In this document: positions 6,031 through 13,433 of the stretch, piece after piece | Layout of the letters: the number at the start of each line of letters is the position of its first letter | Position numbering within the stretch: position 1 is the stretch's first letter | Assembly (NCBI GenBank): GCA_900551675.1 | Contig: URXH01000043.1 | Coordinates: forward strand, 1 to 16,082 | Length of the DNA: 16,082 bases | Source: an uncultured bacterium | Lineage (GTDB): Bacteria > Cyanobacteriota > Vampirovibrionia > Gastranaerophilales > Gastranaerophilaceae | Direction of reading: 5' to 3' | Notes under the pieces: model-generated | Told to the model about the DNA's origin: nothing | Databases searched by the model: none | What the model saw: only the letters and a program-made list of their open reading frames with translations | Program-made: the position numbers and the translations under genes

Positions 6031-6450
6031 ATGTCAATGGAAACAAGATTATTTAATCATGGTGATAGCACTTATTTATTTACAAGAAAAACTGGTACAG
6101 TTCTTGGCTCCCCTAATTCTTATGATGCGAATTTACGGCGAGTTGAGAGTGACGGATCAGTTTCAGAACCGTTGATAACAAAAAAGAGAGATAGTTCTAC
6201 TATTACAAGAAAGAATTCATGTTATAGAGGTGTTTCTTCTGAGATTAATCCTTGGTCTTTTGAGATTACTGATGGTGATAAATTAACACTTTCCGGTCGC
6301 TTAGACAGAGGAAAAGTTGAAGCCGTAGACGAATTAAAAATTCCTGTTGATAGGTATGGGAGAATATCCGGTGATTCTTTAGAAAACCTTTCGCCTATTG
6401 CAAAAAGATGGCTGAGAAAAGTTGGTGAATTTTTAGCAAAAGTTAAATAG
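6031..6450 (+). CDS. Hypothetical protein, 139 residues
   Basis: It begins at ATG after GCAGG, 8 bases upstream. A second in-frame ATG two codons later is possible. The protein is soluble and mixed-charge, without signal peptide or membrane helix. It is rich in short polar turns (HGDSTYLF, KKRDSSTITRK, ITDGDKLTLSGRLDRG), suggesting a small beta-rich fold, and ends in a helix with a basic face (IAKRWLRKVGEFLAKVK). One Cys (C64) is present. I do not recognise the family. Upstream lies a long repeat-filled non-coding stretch, and downstream a convergent terminator hairpin, so it is a single-gene unit. Codon usage and GC look like its neighbours. Confidence 0.65.
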   Translation: MSMETRLFNHGDSTYLFTRKTGTVLGSPNSYDANLRRVESDGSVSEPLITKKRDSSTITRKNSCYRGVSSEINPWSFEITDGDKLTLSGRLDRGKVEAVDELKIPVDRYGRISGDSLENLSPIAKRWLRKVGEFLAKVK

Positions 6451-6499
6451 GTAATTTTTAAGGATATGACACTGGAACAAGTTCAGTGTGGCAGTAAAT

Positions 6500-6527
6500 A
6501 ACAGGTCGGGCTTCTGCCCGACCTGTT
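6500..6527. terminator. Bidirectional hairpin between convergent genes
   Basis: AACAGGTCGGGC 6500-6511 pairs perfectly with GCCCGACCTGTT 6516-6527 around TTCT. It lies 49 bases after the stop of the 139-residue gene and 8 bases past the pepA stop. T-rich sequence follows on each side, but there is no long U tract. Confidence 0.75.
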
Positions 6528-6535
6528 TAAATTTA

Positions 6536-7933
6536 TTATCTTGTTACGTAGTTCAATAATGTTCTGACACCTGCGCCTGTCGCACCTGATATAAATTCTT
6601 TCTGCGGTTTTTCAAGATAGGCGGTTCCTGCAATATCTATGTGGCACCATTTTGTATCTTTTACAAATTCCTGTAAGAATAATCCGGCAGTTGATGCTCC
6701 GCCGTAGCGCGAACCGGTGTTTTTCATATCTGCAATCTCGGATTTCAGGCTGTCCATATATTCTTTGAACATCGGAAGCTGCCAGTAAATTTCGCCTGAA
6801 TCTTTTGCTGTCTGGATTAATCTTTCAATCATTTGTTCATCATTGCCCATAATACCTGATGCAACTGTTCCGAGAGCTACCATACAGGCGCCTGTAAGTG
6901 TTGCAATATCTATAACTTCATCAACTCCGAGTTCACACGCATAACAGAGAGCATCTGCAAGGGTTAATCTGCCTTCTGCATCGGTGTTATCTACTTCAAT
7001 TGTTTTTCCGTTTTTGGCAGTTAAGATATCACCGGGTTTGTAAGATGAACCTGAAGGCATATTTTCGCATGCTGCGATAATTCCATGGACTTCCATATCC
7101 GGTTTAAGTTCCGTTAAAGCTCTCATTACACCTAAAATACATGCTGCGCCTGACATATCATCTTTCATCGTCAGCATTGATGAAGGCGGTTTAATATCAA
7201 GTCCGCCTGAGTCAAAGCAGATGCCTTTTCCGATAAGGGCGATTTTTTTCTTAACGTTTTTACCTGTGTATTTCATGTGTATGAATTTCGGCGGCTGTAC
7301 GCTTCCCTGCCCTACGGCTAAATAAGCGCCCATCCCCATTCTTTCGATTTCATCTTTATCAAATACTTTTGTTTCAATACCTTCCAAACTTTCAGCTGTT
7401 TCAGCAAGTTTTGAAGGTGTTGCAATTTGAGCAGGTGTATTTGCAAGATCTCTTGTAAATTTCATTGCTTCGCCGAACACAATTCCTTCTTGAACATCGT
7501 TTTCAGAAAATCTTGCGAATGTGATTTCATCAAGATGATGTGCTTTTTCGGATTTATATTTGTCGTATGCATAATCTGCAATCATTGCACCGATAGCAGC
7601 AGATTTCCCGTAATCTGCATTTACATCAAAATCAAATACTGCATTTTTTGCCTTAATCTGATGAAGTTTTTTAACAGCTTTAGCAACAGCTTCTCTCATT
7701 TTGTTGTGGTCAAATTCTTCTTTTTTGCCGAAACCTATAACAAGGATTTTACCGGCAGGAATTTGTCCTAAAGTATGCAATAAATATGTTGTGCCGAATT
7801 TGCCTTCAAAATGATCTTTTTCTACCGCATAAGTATTGGCAAGCTCCTGAGAAGTTTTTTCACCTTCAAATTTATTGATGACTATAACTTCTGCAGGAGT
7901 GTTTTTTACGTCTTGTGAAACTTTAATTTTCAT
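6536..7933 (-). CDS. pepA: Leucyl aminopeptidase (cytosol aminopeptidase, family M17)
   Basis: It removes N-terminal residues from peptides in the cytosol with a two-metal centre, normally as a hexamer. The C-terminal catalytic domain is complete. GKGICFDSGG (235-244) gives K236 and D241, LTMKDDMSG (254-262) gives D259, and NTDAEGRL (316-323) gives D318, E320 and the catalytic R322. The linker DLANTPAQIATPSKLAE (162-178) and the N-terminal alpha/beta domain are also typical. Its 465 residues are slightly short for the family but nothing key is missing. ATG 7933 follows AAGGAG at good distance. It is transcribed alone, from the promoter at 7961-7989 to the hairpin at 6500-6527. Confidence 0.95.
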   Translation of the reverse strand: MKIKVSQDVKNTPAEVIVINKFEGEKTSQELANTYAVEKDHFEGKFGTTYLLHTLGQIPAGKILVIGFGKKEEFDHNKMREAVAKAVKKLHQIKAKNAVFDFDVNADYGKSAAIGAMIADYAYDKYKSEKAHHLDEITFARFSENDVQEGIVFGEAMKFTRDLANTPAQIATPSKLAETAESLEGIETKVFDKDEIERMGMGAYLAVGQGSVQPPKFIHMKYTGKNVKKKIALIGKGICFDSGGLDIKPPSSMLTMKDDMSGAACILGVMRALTELKPDMEVHGIIAACENMPSGSSYKPGDILTAKNGKTIEVDNTDAEGRLTLADALCYACELGVDEVIDIATLTGACMVALGTVASGIMGNDEQMIERLIQTAKDSGEIYWQLPMFKEYMDSLKSEIADMKNTGSRYGGASTAGLFLQEFVKDTKWCHIDIAGTAYLEKPQKEFISGATGAGVRTLLNYVTR

Positions 7934-7960
7934 ATATGTCTCTCTCCTTTTAACAATTTA

Positions 7961-7989
7961 AGTATACACTTTTTTTGAAGAATTGTAAA
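7961..7989 (-). promoter_or_regulatory. pepA promoter
   Basis: On the minus strand, TTTACA (7989-7984) and TATACT (7966-7961) have a 17-base spacer, with TG just before the -10. Start near 7954, giving a leader of about 20 bases with AAGGAG. Confidence 0.6.
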
Positions 7990-8008
7990 TTAAAAATTTA
8001 TGTAAGTG

Positions 8009-8020
8009 GCAAAATTTTGC
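8009..8020. promoter_or_regulatory. Palindrome GCAAAATTTTGC in the divergent region
   Basis: A perfect 12-bp palindrome between the pepA promoter and the 8059 gene. It could be a regulator site for either. I found no good -10/-35 pair for the 8059 gene itself. Confidence 0.35.
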
Positions 8021-8058
8021 TTTTACATATTTTTATAAGGTGAAAATGAGGTAATAAA

Positions 8059-8646
8059 ATGGATTTAAAAGTAAATAATAATTATAACAATTTTCACAAT
8101 TCTCACAATTCTCACAACCCCTCTTTTACAGCTCAATTAAGGGGGACAGCAATAAGAGCCGCAATTAGAAATGCTAAAGACGGTTTTCAAATTGGAGAAA
8201 TCAGCGAAATAATTAACAATGCGCAAGAGATGGGGGATAAAGCTACAATAATTAACTGCTGTGCTGACGGCACAGTTATTGTAAGCAATAATAAGTTTGG
8301 AATTTCCGCTCATAAATATAAATTAAAAAAATATACACAATCTGACAATCCGGCTTTAGATTTGTTGAGAAATTTCTGCAGTGAAAACGGGGTATTGAAA
8401 GCTGAATATAATTTATTTAATTATATTTTTGAACATAGTAAAAATACGGCTTCTAAAAAAGCTAAATACAAGCTTTATTCATCATTACCGTTAAGCGGGA
8501 CAACAAAAGGGATACTGGATGCCGCCGCGAAAAAGCAGGGAATTATTCCTGCTGCTCCTATGCCGGGGATAAATGCAAAAAATCCTGAAGAGGAGTTTGA
8601 AAAATTTAAGTCAATTATTTTGAAAAACTTTGAGAAATATATTTAA
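8059..8646 (+). CDS. Hypothetical protein with Asn-rich N-terminus and NPSFTAQL tag
   Basis: It starts at ATG after GAGGT, about 8 bases upstream. The first 25 residues are Asn-rich with a repeated NSH unit, encoded by a 9-base tandem repeat CACAATTCT at 8095-8118 (2.6 copies). NPSFTAQLRG follows, then a 165-residue body with no membrane helix and no recognisable enzyme motif. The body contains ADGTVIVSNNKFGISAHKY (69-87), a helical middle and a helical C-terminus (EEEFEKFKSIILKNFEKY). The tag recalls KPNFGARF in the decayed gene at 4995-5312, though the bodies do not look alike. I do not know the function; a short targeting or docking tag is one guess. Confidence 0.7.
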   Translation: MDLKVNNNYNNFHNSHNSHNPSFTAQLRGTAIRAAIRNAKDGFQIGEISEIINNAQEMGDKATIINCCADGTVIVSNNKFGISAHKYKLKKYTQSDNPALDLLRNFCSENGVLKAEYNLFNYIFEHSKNTASKKAKYKLYSSLPLSGTTKGILDAAAKKQGIIPAAPMPGINAKNPEEEFEKFKSIILKNFEKYI

Positions 8647-8652
8647 TTACAC

Positions 8653-8676
8653 ACATAAAATATAAGAATTTTATGT
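8653..8676 (+). terminator. AT-rich hairpin after the 8059 gene
   Basis: ACATAAAAT 8653-8661 pairs with ATTTTATGT 8668-8676, loop ATAAGA. The low GC content and lack of a T tract make it a weak terminator at best. Confidence 0.3.
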
Positions 8677-8731
8677 TATGTATCAAAAAATAAATTTAGA
8701 CTATACAAATATCTATTTACATGCTATCATA

Positions 8732-8831
8732 TTGACAGATGTAGTAGGTAAATATTTTTTGGAAATATATGCAATAAAATTTATTTATATAGTTAAATAG
8801 TTTGAGGCTCGATAGGTTATATGTATCGGGC
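8732..8831 (+). promoter_or_regulatory. rny leader: TTGACA box and 8-bp hairpin
   Basis: A perfect TTGACA lies at 8732-8737, but no good -10 follows at 16-18 bases. A weaker pair is TTGGAA 8759-8764 with TATTTA 8782-8787. In the leader, GCTCGATA 8807-8814 pairs with TATCGGGC 8824-8831 (one G-U) around nine bases, about 48 bases before the start codon. It may be an RNA feature through which RNase Y or another RNase controls this mRNA, but that is inference. Confidence 0.35.
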
Positions 8832-8878
8832 ATTGCGTGTATTATTAAAAAATAGAAAAGGATAAGGTATAAAACTTT

Positions 8879-10399
8879 ATGGACTTTTTATTGATTATTG
8901 CGGTTATTGCGGTAATAGCATTAATCGCTGTGCTGTTTGTCCAGCAGAGCAAAACCAAATCCGTGCTTCAATCTGTTGAAAAAGACAGGAAAGCATTGGA
9001 AGAAAAAGAAAAACTGCTTCTTAAAGAGGCAAAAATTAAAGCAATTGAAGAATTGCAGGATGACAGAGAGAAACTTAACGAAGAAGAAAGAGAAAGACGT
9101 CAGGAGCTTGCAAGACAGGAACAAAAACTCGCAAAACGCGAAGATATGCTTGAAGATAAAATTCAGGAATATACAGAAAAAGATTTACAGGCTCAAAGAA
9201 AGTTGGATGAACTTCTGGAAAAAGAAGATTATCTTGCTGAAATTGTTCAAAAACAGACAACCGAACTTGAGAGAATTTCCGGAATGTCTGCAGAAGACGC
9301 TAAAAATATGCTCCTTGACCAGCTTAAACATGATCTGGCGCAGGAGCAGATGCAGCTTATCAGAGAAAATGAAGCTAAGATAAAAGAAACATCATTAGAA
9401 AAGGCAAAAGAAATTTTATCAACAACAATGCAGAGATGTATGATTGAGCAGGTGGTTGAAACAACAGTTTCTGTTGTTGCCTTACCCAACGATGAAATGA
9501 AAGGCCGTATAATAGGACGTGAAGGACGCAATATCAGAGCATTAGAAACTTTGACAGGAGTTGATTTGATTATCGATGATACCCCTGAAGCCGTTGTATT
9601 ATCAAGTTTTGACCCTGTAAGACGCGAGATTGCTAAACTGGCTCTTGAAAAACTTATTGTAGACGGTCGTATTCACCCTGTCCGTATTGAGGAAATGGTT
9701 GAAAAAGCTCAGGATGAAATTGATAAAAAAATCTGGGAAGAAGGCGAAAATGCTGCTCTTGAAATGGGTGTTATGGGCTTGAATAAAGAGCTTATCAAAA
9801 CTCTTGGTCGACTTTATTACAGAACAAGCTACGGGCAGAATGTATTGAAGCATTCTCTTGAAGTAGGGCACATCGCAGGCATGCTGGCCGCAGAAATCGG
9901 TGCGAATGAAAAAATTGCAAAACGTGCAGGTCTTTTGCATGATATTGGTAAAGCTGTTGATCAAACTCAGGAAGGCACACATATTCAGCTCGGGGTTGAA
10001 CTTGCGTCAAGATATGGAGAACGGCCGGAAGTAATTCATGCAATAGAAGCCCACCACGATGATGTTGTAGCAAATACAATTGAAGCAGTTCTGGTAAAAG
10101 TTGCCGATGCAATTTCCGCAGGCAGACCCGGTGCAAGACGCGACACGCTTGAAATTTATATTAAACGTCTTCAGAAGATTGAAGAAATAGTTAACAGTTA
10201 TGAAGGTATTAAGCAATCATTTGCGGTTCAAGCAGGACGCGAGGTCAGAATTATTGTTGAATCTGAAAGATTTGATGATCTTGCATCACAGAAACTGGCA
10301 AGAGATATTGCAAAACGTATTGAAGACGAACTTGATTACCCCGGACAAATCAGAGTTACGGTAGTAAGAGAGTTCAGAACAACTGAAATAGCTAAATAA
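8879..10399 (+). CDS. rny: Ribonuclease Y
   Basis: It is a membrane-anchored endoribonuclease that starts mRNA decay. The layout is complete: an N-terminal membrane helix (3-21), a long charged coiled coil (about 25-195), a KH RNA-binding domain with GRIIGREGRNIRALE (209-223), and an HD catalytic domain with H325, the HD pair H354-D355 in LLHDIG, and AHHDD (391-395). The C-terminus has the usual RVTVVRE segment. Its 506 residues are close to the usual length of about 520. A GGATAAGG site precedes ATG 8879. ymdB follows 84 bases later, as in Bacillus subtilis, where the two are also neighbours. Confidence 0.97.
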   Translation: MDFLLIIAVIAVIALIAVLFVQQSKTKSVLQSVEKDRKALEEKEKLLLKEAKIKAIEELQDDREKLNEEERERRQELARQEQKLAKREDMLEDKIQEYTEKDLQAQRKLDELLEKEDYLAEIVQKQTTELERISGMSAEDAKNMLLDQLKHDLAQEQMQLIRENEAKIKETSLEKAKEILSTTMQRCMIEQVVETTVSVVALPNDEMKGRIIGREGRNIRALETLTGVDLIIDDTPEAVVLSSFDPVRREIAKLALEKLIVDGRIHPVRIEEMVEKAQDEIDKKIWEEGENAALEMGVMGLNKELIKTLGRLYYRTSYGQNVLKHSLEVGHIAGMLAAEIGANEKIAKRAGLLHDIGKAVDQTQEGTHIQLGVELASRYGERPEVIHAIEAHHDDVVANTIEAVLVKVADAISAGRPGARRDTLEIYIKRLQKIEEIVNSYEGIKQSFAVQAGREVRIIVESERFDDLASQKLARDIAKRIEDELDYPGQIRVTVVREFRTTEIAK

Positions 10400-10406
10400 G
10401 TGTAAA

Positions 10407-10471
10407 AGTGAACAGGGAAGTGTGAAGAAAGAGCTAAAAGCCGCTTCACTCTTCACATTTCACGCTTCACT
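10407..10471. repeat. Clustered GTGAA(G)/CTTCAC short repeats between rny and ymdB
   Basis: The gap holds AGTGAA (10407-10412) and TGTGAAG (10421-10427) on one side. On the other are GCTTCACT (10443-10450), CTTCACA (10451-10457) and GCTTCACT again (10464-10471). They can pair as two stacked stems. They resemble degenerate heptamer repeats, and could act as an RNA processing hairpin in an rny-ymdB transcript. Confidence 0.6.
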
Positions 10472-10483
10472 ACAGAGGTGTAA

Positions 10484-11341
10484 ATGACAGGTGATGATAA
10501 AAATATAAAAGTTTTATTTTTCGGCGATCTTGTGGGCAGACCGGGAAGATTTGCCGTACGGGATTTTCTGATGCCGGACGATCCTCAAGCTCTGCCGCAG
10601 GCAGCTGGAGAAAAGTATGATTTTATAATCGCTAATGTTGAAAATGCATCTCATGGTTTCGGGCTTACTGAAAAGAATTATAATGAATTATCCGAATACG
10701 GGATTGATTGTATGACATCAGGCAATCATATCTGGGATAAAAAAGAAATTTTTAACTACATAGATAAAGCTGATAAATTAATCAGACCTTTTAATTACCC
10801 TGAAAATACTCCAGGTTTCGGAAGCCGTATTTTTGAAACAGAGAACGGTGTTAAAATAGGGGTTATAAATGTTCTTGGCAGAGTTTTTATGGCGCCTGTT
10901 GAATCTCAGTGGACTGTTGTAAAAGATGAAATTGAACGTTTAAAATCAATTACCCCTGTCGTGATAGTTGATTTTCATGCAGAAGCTACGGCAGAAAAAA
11001 TTTGTTTTGGAAAATTTTGTTCAGAACTTGGCGTCAGTGCATTTTTTGGAACTCATACACATGTGCAGACAGCCGATGAACAAATTATTAATAATATGGG
11101 CTATATAACAGACGCAGGTTTTTGCGGTGCGGCTGAAAGTGTTATCGGAATGGACTATAAAACTTCTCTTAACCGTTTTACAACTGTTATTCCCGAGCGG
11201 TACGATGTAGCGGACAGTAATGTCGTCCAAATAAATGCTGTTGAAGTGGAAATTAATCAAGTCAGCGGGCATACTGTAGCTATAAAAAGAGTTTTTTGTT
11301 ATGCAGATAAGAGTAAAAAGGAAGAGGAAAATGAAAAGTGA
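10484..11341 (+). CDS. ymdB: YmdB-family metallophosphoesterase
   Basis: It is a two-metal phosphodiesterase of the calcineurin-like fold. The B. subtilis relative hydrolyses 2',3'- and 3',5'-cyclic AMP in vitro and affects biofilm and sporulation gene expression. Metal-site segments are all present: FFGDLVGRPGR (12-22, D15), NVENASHG (51-58), TSGNHIWD (78-85, N81 and H82), DFHAEATAEK (163-172, H165) and GTHTHVQTAD (189-198, H191 and H193). It is 285 residues against about 265 typical; the excess is an N-terminal addition and a charged tail ending in KSKKEEENEK. AGGTG precedes the ATG. The end overlaps the next gene by 11 bases. Confidence 0.93.
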   Translation: MTGDDKNIKVLFFGDLVGRPGRFAVRDFLMPDDPQALPQAAGEKYDFIIANVENASHGFGLTEKNYNELSEYGIDCMTSGNHIWDKKEIFNYIDKADKLIRPFNYPENTPGFGSRIFETENGVKIGVINVLGRVFMAPVESQWTVVKDEIERLKSITPVVIVDFHAEATAEKICFGKFCSELGVSAFFGTHTHVQTADEQIINNMGYITDAGFCGAAESVIGMDYKTSLNRFTTVIPERYDVADSNVVQINAVEVEINQVSGHTVAIKRVFCYADKSKKEEENEK

Positions 11342-12185
11342 TTTGCACATTCATACATTCTACTCGGACGGAGTTTTCTCGCCTGAAAAGATTGTCGATA
11401 CCGCAATTGATGTCGGACTTCAGGCAATTGCTTTGACCGATCACGATAATGTTTTGTCATACAAAGTCGCAAAAGACTATTTGAAAAAACAAAATAAAGA
11501 AGACAAGCTTGAGATTATTCAGGGGATTGAAGTAAATACGCTTTATAAAAATTATGAAGTTCATATTTTAGGTTACTTTATGGATGTAACTGATAATGAT
11601 TTTCAGGAATTGTTAAAAATTCAGCAGCAGGCGCGTGTCAAGCAGACAAAAGAGATTCTCGCGCTTCTTGCTAAAAAAGAAGGTATCAGAATAAAGTTTG
11701 ATGATATAAAAAAACAGGTCGCTGAAGGCGGAAGTATCGGCCGTCCGCATATTGCAAAAGCTATTACAAATGCCGGCGGTACAACAAGCGTTATGGAAGC
11801 TTATGCAAAATATATCCATGACGATTCTCCTGTTTATGTACAGAGAAAAACGGTTACTCCGCAAGATGCTGTTGAAATTATTTATGATGCCGGCGGTGTT
11901 CCTGTAATAGCTCACCCTCATGATCTTGATATTGCGGAAAGTTTGATTAAAGAACTTATGCAGTACGGTTTAAGAGGTATTGAAGCTTACCATAGAAAAC
12001 ACACTCCGGCATGTGTTGAATATTTTTCATCAATGGCGGAAGAACTCGGGCTTATTGTAACCGGCGGATCTGATTTCCATGCACCGAATATTATGAACGG
12101 CCAGATAATTCTCGGTAAAAACTTTGTTCCTGAATGGGTTTACGATAAATTAATCGAAGAAAAAAAACGTATTGATATGGCATAA
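11331..12185 (+). CDS. PHP-domain phosphoesterase (YciV/TrpH, RNase AM-like)
   Basis: The start I choose is ATG 11331, preceded by AAGGAAGAGG; an in-frame ATG at 11301 has no such site. The 284-residue protein has the PHP metal ligands in order: HIH (6-8) with D13, TDHD (36-39), E67 in GIEVNT, H78 in EVHILG, H195 in AHPHD, and SDFH (247-250). The insert between about 85 and 165, with QGG-like AEGGSIGRPHIAKA (131-144), is as in the E. coli YciV family. Those enzymes remove phosphate from 3',5'-nucleoside bisphosphates and trim RNA 5' ends. Placement after rny and ymdB supports a role in RNA turnover. Which activity dominates is unknown. Confidence 0.85.
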   Translation: MKSDLHIHTFYSDGVFSPEKIVDTAIDVGLQAIALTDHDNVLSYKVAKDYLKKQNKEDKLEIIQGIEVNTLYKNYEVHILGYFMDVTDNDFQELLKIQQQARVKQTKEILALLAKKEGIRIKFDDIKKQVAEGGSIGRPHIAKAITNAGGTTSVMEAYAKYIHDDSPVYVQRKTVTPQDAVEIIYDAGGVPVIAHPHDLDIAESLIKELMQYGLRGIEAYHRKHTPACVEYFSSMAEELGLIVTGGSDFHAPNIMNGQIILGKNFVPEWVYDKLIEEKKRIDMA

Positions 12186-12199
12186 TAAGAGGCTTTTTT

Positions 12200-12841
12200 A
12201 TGACAGTTAAAAACAGGTGGAAACTTGAATATTCTATAGCTTTGTTTGTAATGCTTGGAGTGATACTGCTTATAATGCCTTTTTCTATAGAAAATACAAG
12301 GCAGGCAAATTTTATTTCAAAGTGGAACGAAAAATTAAACCGTGTAGAATATATGTTTTCGGTTATAAATGCCCATATAACGGATGATATGCTAAAAAGT
12401 ATGAATAAAGCTACTACTTCCCGTGAACGAGAAGGGTTGTTATTGACCGTTATAAAGCCGTATTTGCGTGTTAATACTGATAATTATCCTATAAAACATT
12501 ACAAACCGCGTTATATGAACGGTTCGCATGTTTATAAAGGACAGACTTATTATTTTAATGATTTTTATTTTGCGGAAAACAATACTATTATCGGGTTTAA
12601 AGATATTAAAACAGACAAATCATCTGATATATGGTTTTTGATGATGTTTGATATAAACGGCCTTTTGCCGCCGAACAGGTGGGGTAAGGATATTTTTGGC
12701 ATAAATATTTATGACGGCGGGAAAATAGAACCTTTTGGATATGATAAAAGTATGGAAGAATTACGAAAAGATTGTTCTTCATCGGGAACGGGGGTAAGCT
12801 GCTCATATTATTATAAAATAGGCGGTGGTTTTGATGAATGA
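12200..12841 (+). CDS. Pilin-like membrane-anchored protein, non-canonical
   Basis: The 213-residue protein has one N-terminal membrane helix (about 10-29), then an amphipathic helix (ENTRQANFISKWNEKLNRVEYMF, about 31-53). That helix resembles the one of pseudopilins in low-GC gut Melainabacteria. The C-terminal part contains DINGLLPPNRWGKDIFGI (151-168), two Cys (C192 and C201) around a SGTG turn, and aromatic YYYK. The DxNG..PN..GxDxF style of segment is common in minor pilin C-domains. There is no GFTLIE prepilin cleavage site, so it may be inserted as an ordinary anchored protein. AAGAGG precedes the ATG, 14 bases after the PHP stop, and its end overlaps the LOG start. The family call is by impression. 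Confidence 0.6.
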   Translation: MTVKNRWKLEYSIALFVMLGVILLIMPFSIENTRQANFISKWNEKLNRVEYMFSVINAHITDDMLKSMNKATTSREREGLLLTVIKPYLRVNTDNYPIKHYKPRYMNGSHVYKGQTYYFNDFYFAENNTIIGFKDIKTDKSSDIWFLMMFDINGLLPPNRWGKDIFGINIYDGGKIEPFGYDKSMEELRKDCSSSGTGVSCSYYYKIGGGFDE

Positions 12842-13427
12842 TATAAAACGTGTTTGCGTATTCGCATCTTCCTGTAATTATCTTGAAAAATCATTCTACG
12901 GTGAAGCTGAAAAATTCGGGGATTTGTTAGGCAAATCCGGTTTTGATATGGTATATGGCGGAAGTTCTCTGGGACTTATGTGGGCTTGTGCTAAAAAAGT
13001 TAAAGAAAACGGCGGGCAGATAATCGGTGTTATGCCTGAAAAATTACATAATATGGGAGTTAATACCGATGAATGTGTCGAGTTGTATATTACTCCATGT
13101 ATGCGCAGCCGGAAAGCCAAAATGGACGAAATATCGGATGCTGTTGTCGCACTTCCTGGAGGTTTCGGGACTCTTGAAGAGTTATCGGAAATGATTGTAC
13201 AAAAACAATTAGGTTATAATAACAAACCTGTAGTAATTTTAAATACAAACAATTTTTATGATAAATTAATCGAATTTTTAGATGAAGTAATTGAAAAGAA
13301 ATTTGCATCCAAAAATGCACGCGCACTCTTTTTTTTAGCTTCAACGCCTTTGGAAGCTGTTGAATATTTGAAAAATTATATCCCGCAGAGTGCCCAGGTT
13401 ACAAAAGAACATATTTACAACAGGTAA
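12834..13427 (+). CDS. LOG-family cytokinin riboside 5'-monophosphate phosphoribohydrolase
   Basis: I take ATG 12834 (GGTGG 5 bases upstream) rather than GTG 12825, giving 197 residues. The Rossmann-like fold shows the family markers: VYGGSSLGLMW (40-50), MRSRKAKM (90-97) and PGGFGTLEEL (108-117), where the last binds the phosphate and includes the catalytic Glu. Such enzymes split nucleoside 5'-monophosphates into base and ribose 5-phosphate. In bacteria without cytokinins they may act on AMP-like nucleotides, which would fit the nucleotide-turnover neighbours. It overlaps the pilin-like stop by 8 bases (ATGAATGA). Its stop lies six bases from the convergent apt stop. Confidence 0.9.
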   Translation: MNDIKRVCVFASSCNYLEKSFYGEAEKFGDLLGKSGFDMVYGGSSLGLMWACAKKVKENGGQIIGVMPEKLHNMGVNTDECVELYITPCMRSRKAKMDEISDAVVALPGGFGTLEELSEMIVQKQLGYNNKPVVILNTNNFYDKLIEFLDEVIEKKFASKNARALFFLASTPLEAVEYLKNYIPQSAQVTKEHIYNR

Positions 13428-13433
13428 ATCTTT

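Noticed and set aside
7427..7771. Plus-strand open frame inside pepA
   Set aside because: Phe/Cys-rich reverse reading of a well-conserved gene, with no ribosome site.
8921..10216. Several antisense and out-of-frame open stretches inside rny
   Set aside because: The RNase Y frame is complete and conserved throughout. The others are Cys/Phe-rich shadows without start signals.
12200..12841. Canonical type IV prepilin
   Set aside because: No G-F/M-T-L-x-E cleavage motif precedes the membrane helix, so only a pilin-like C-terminal region can be argued.
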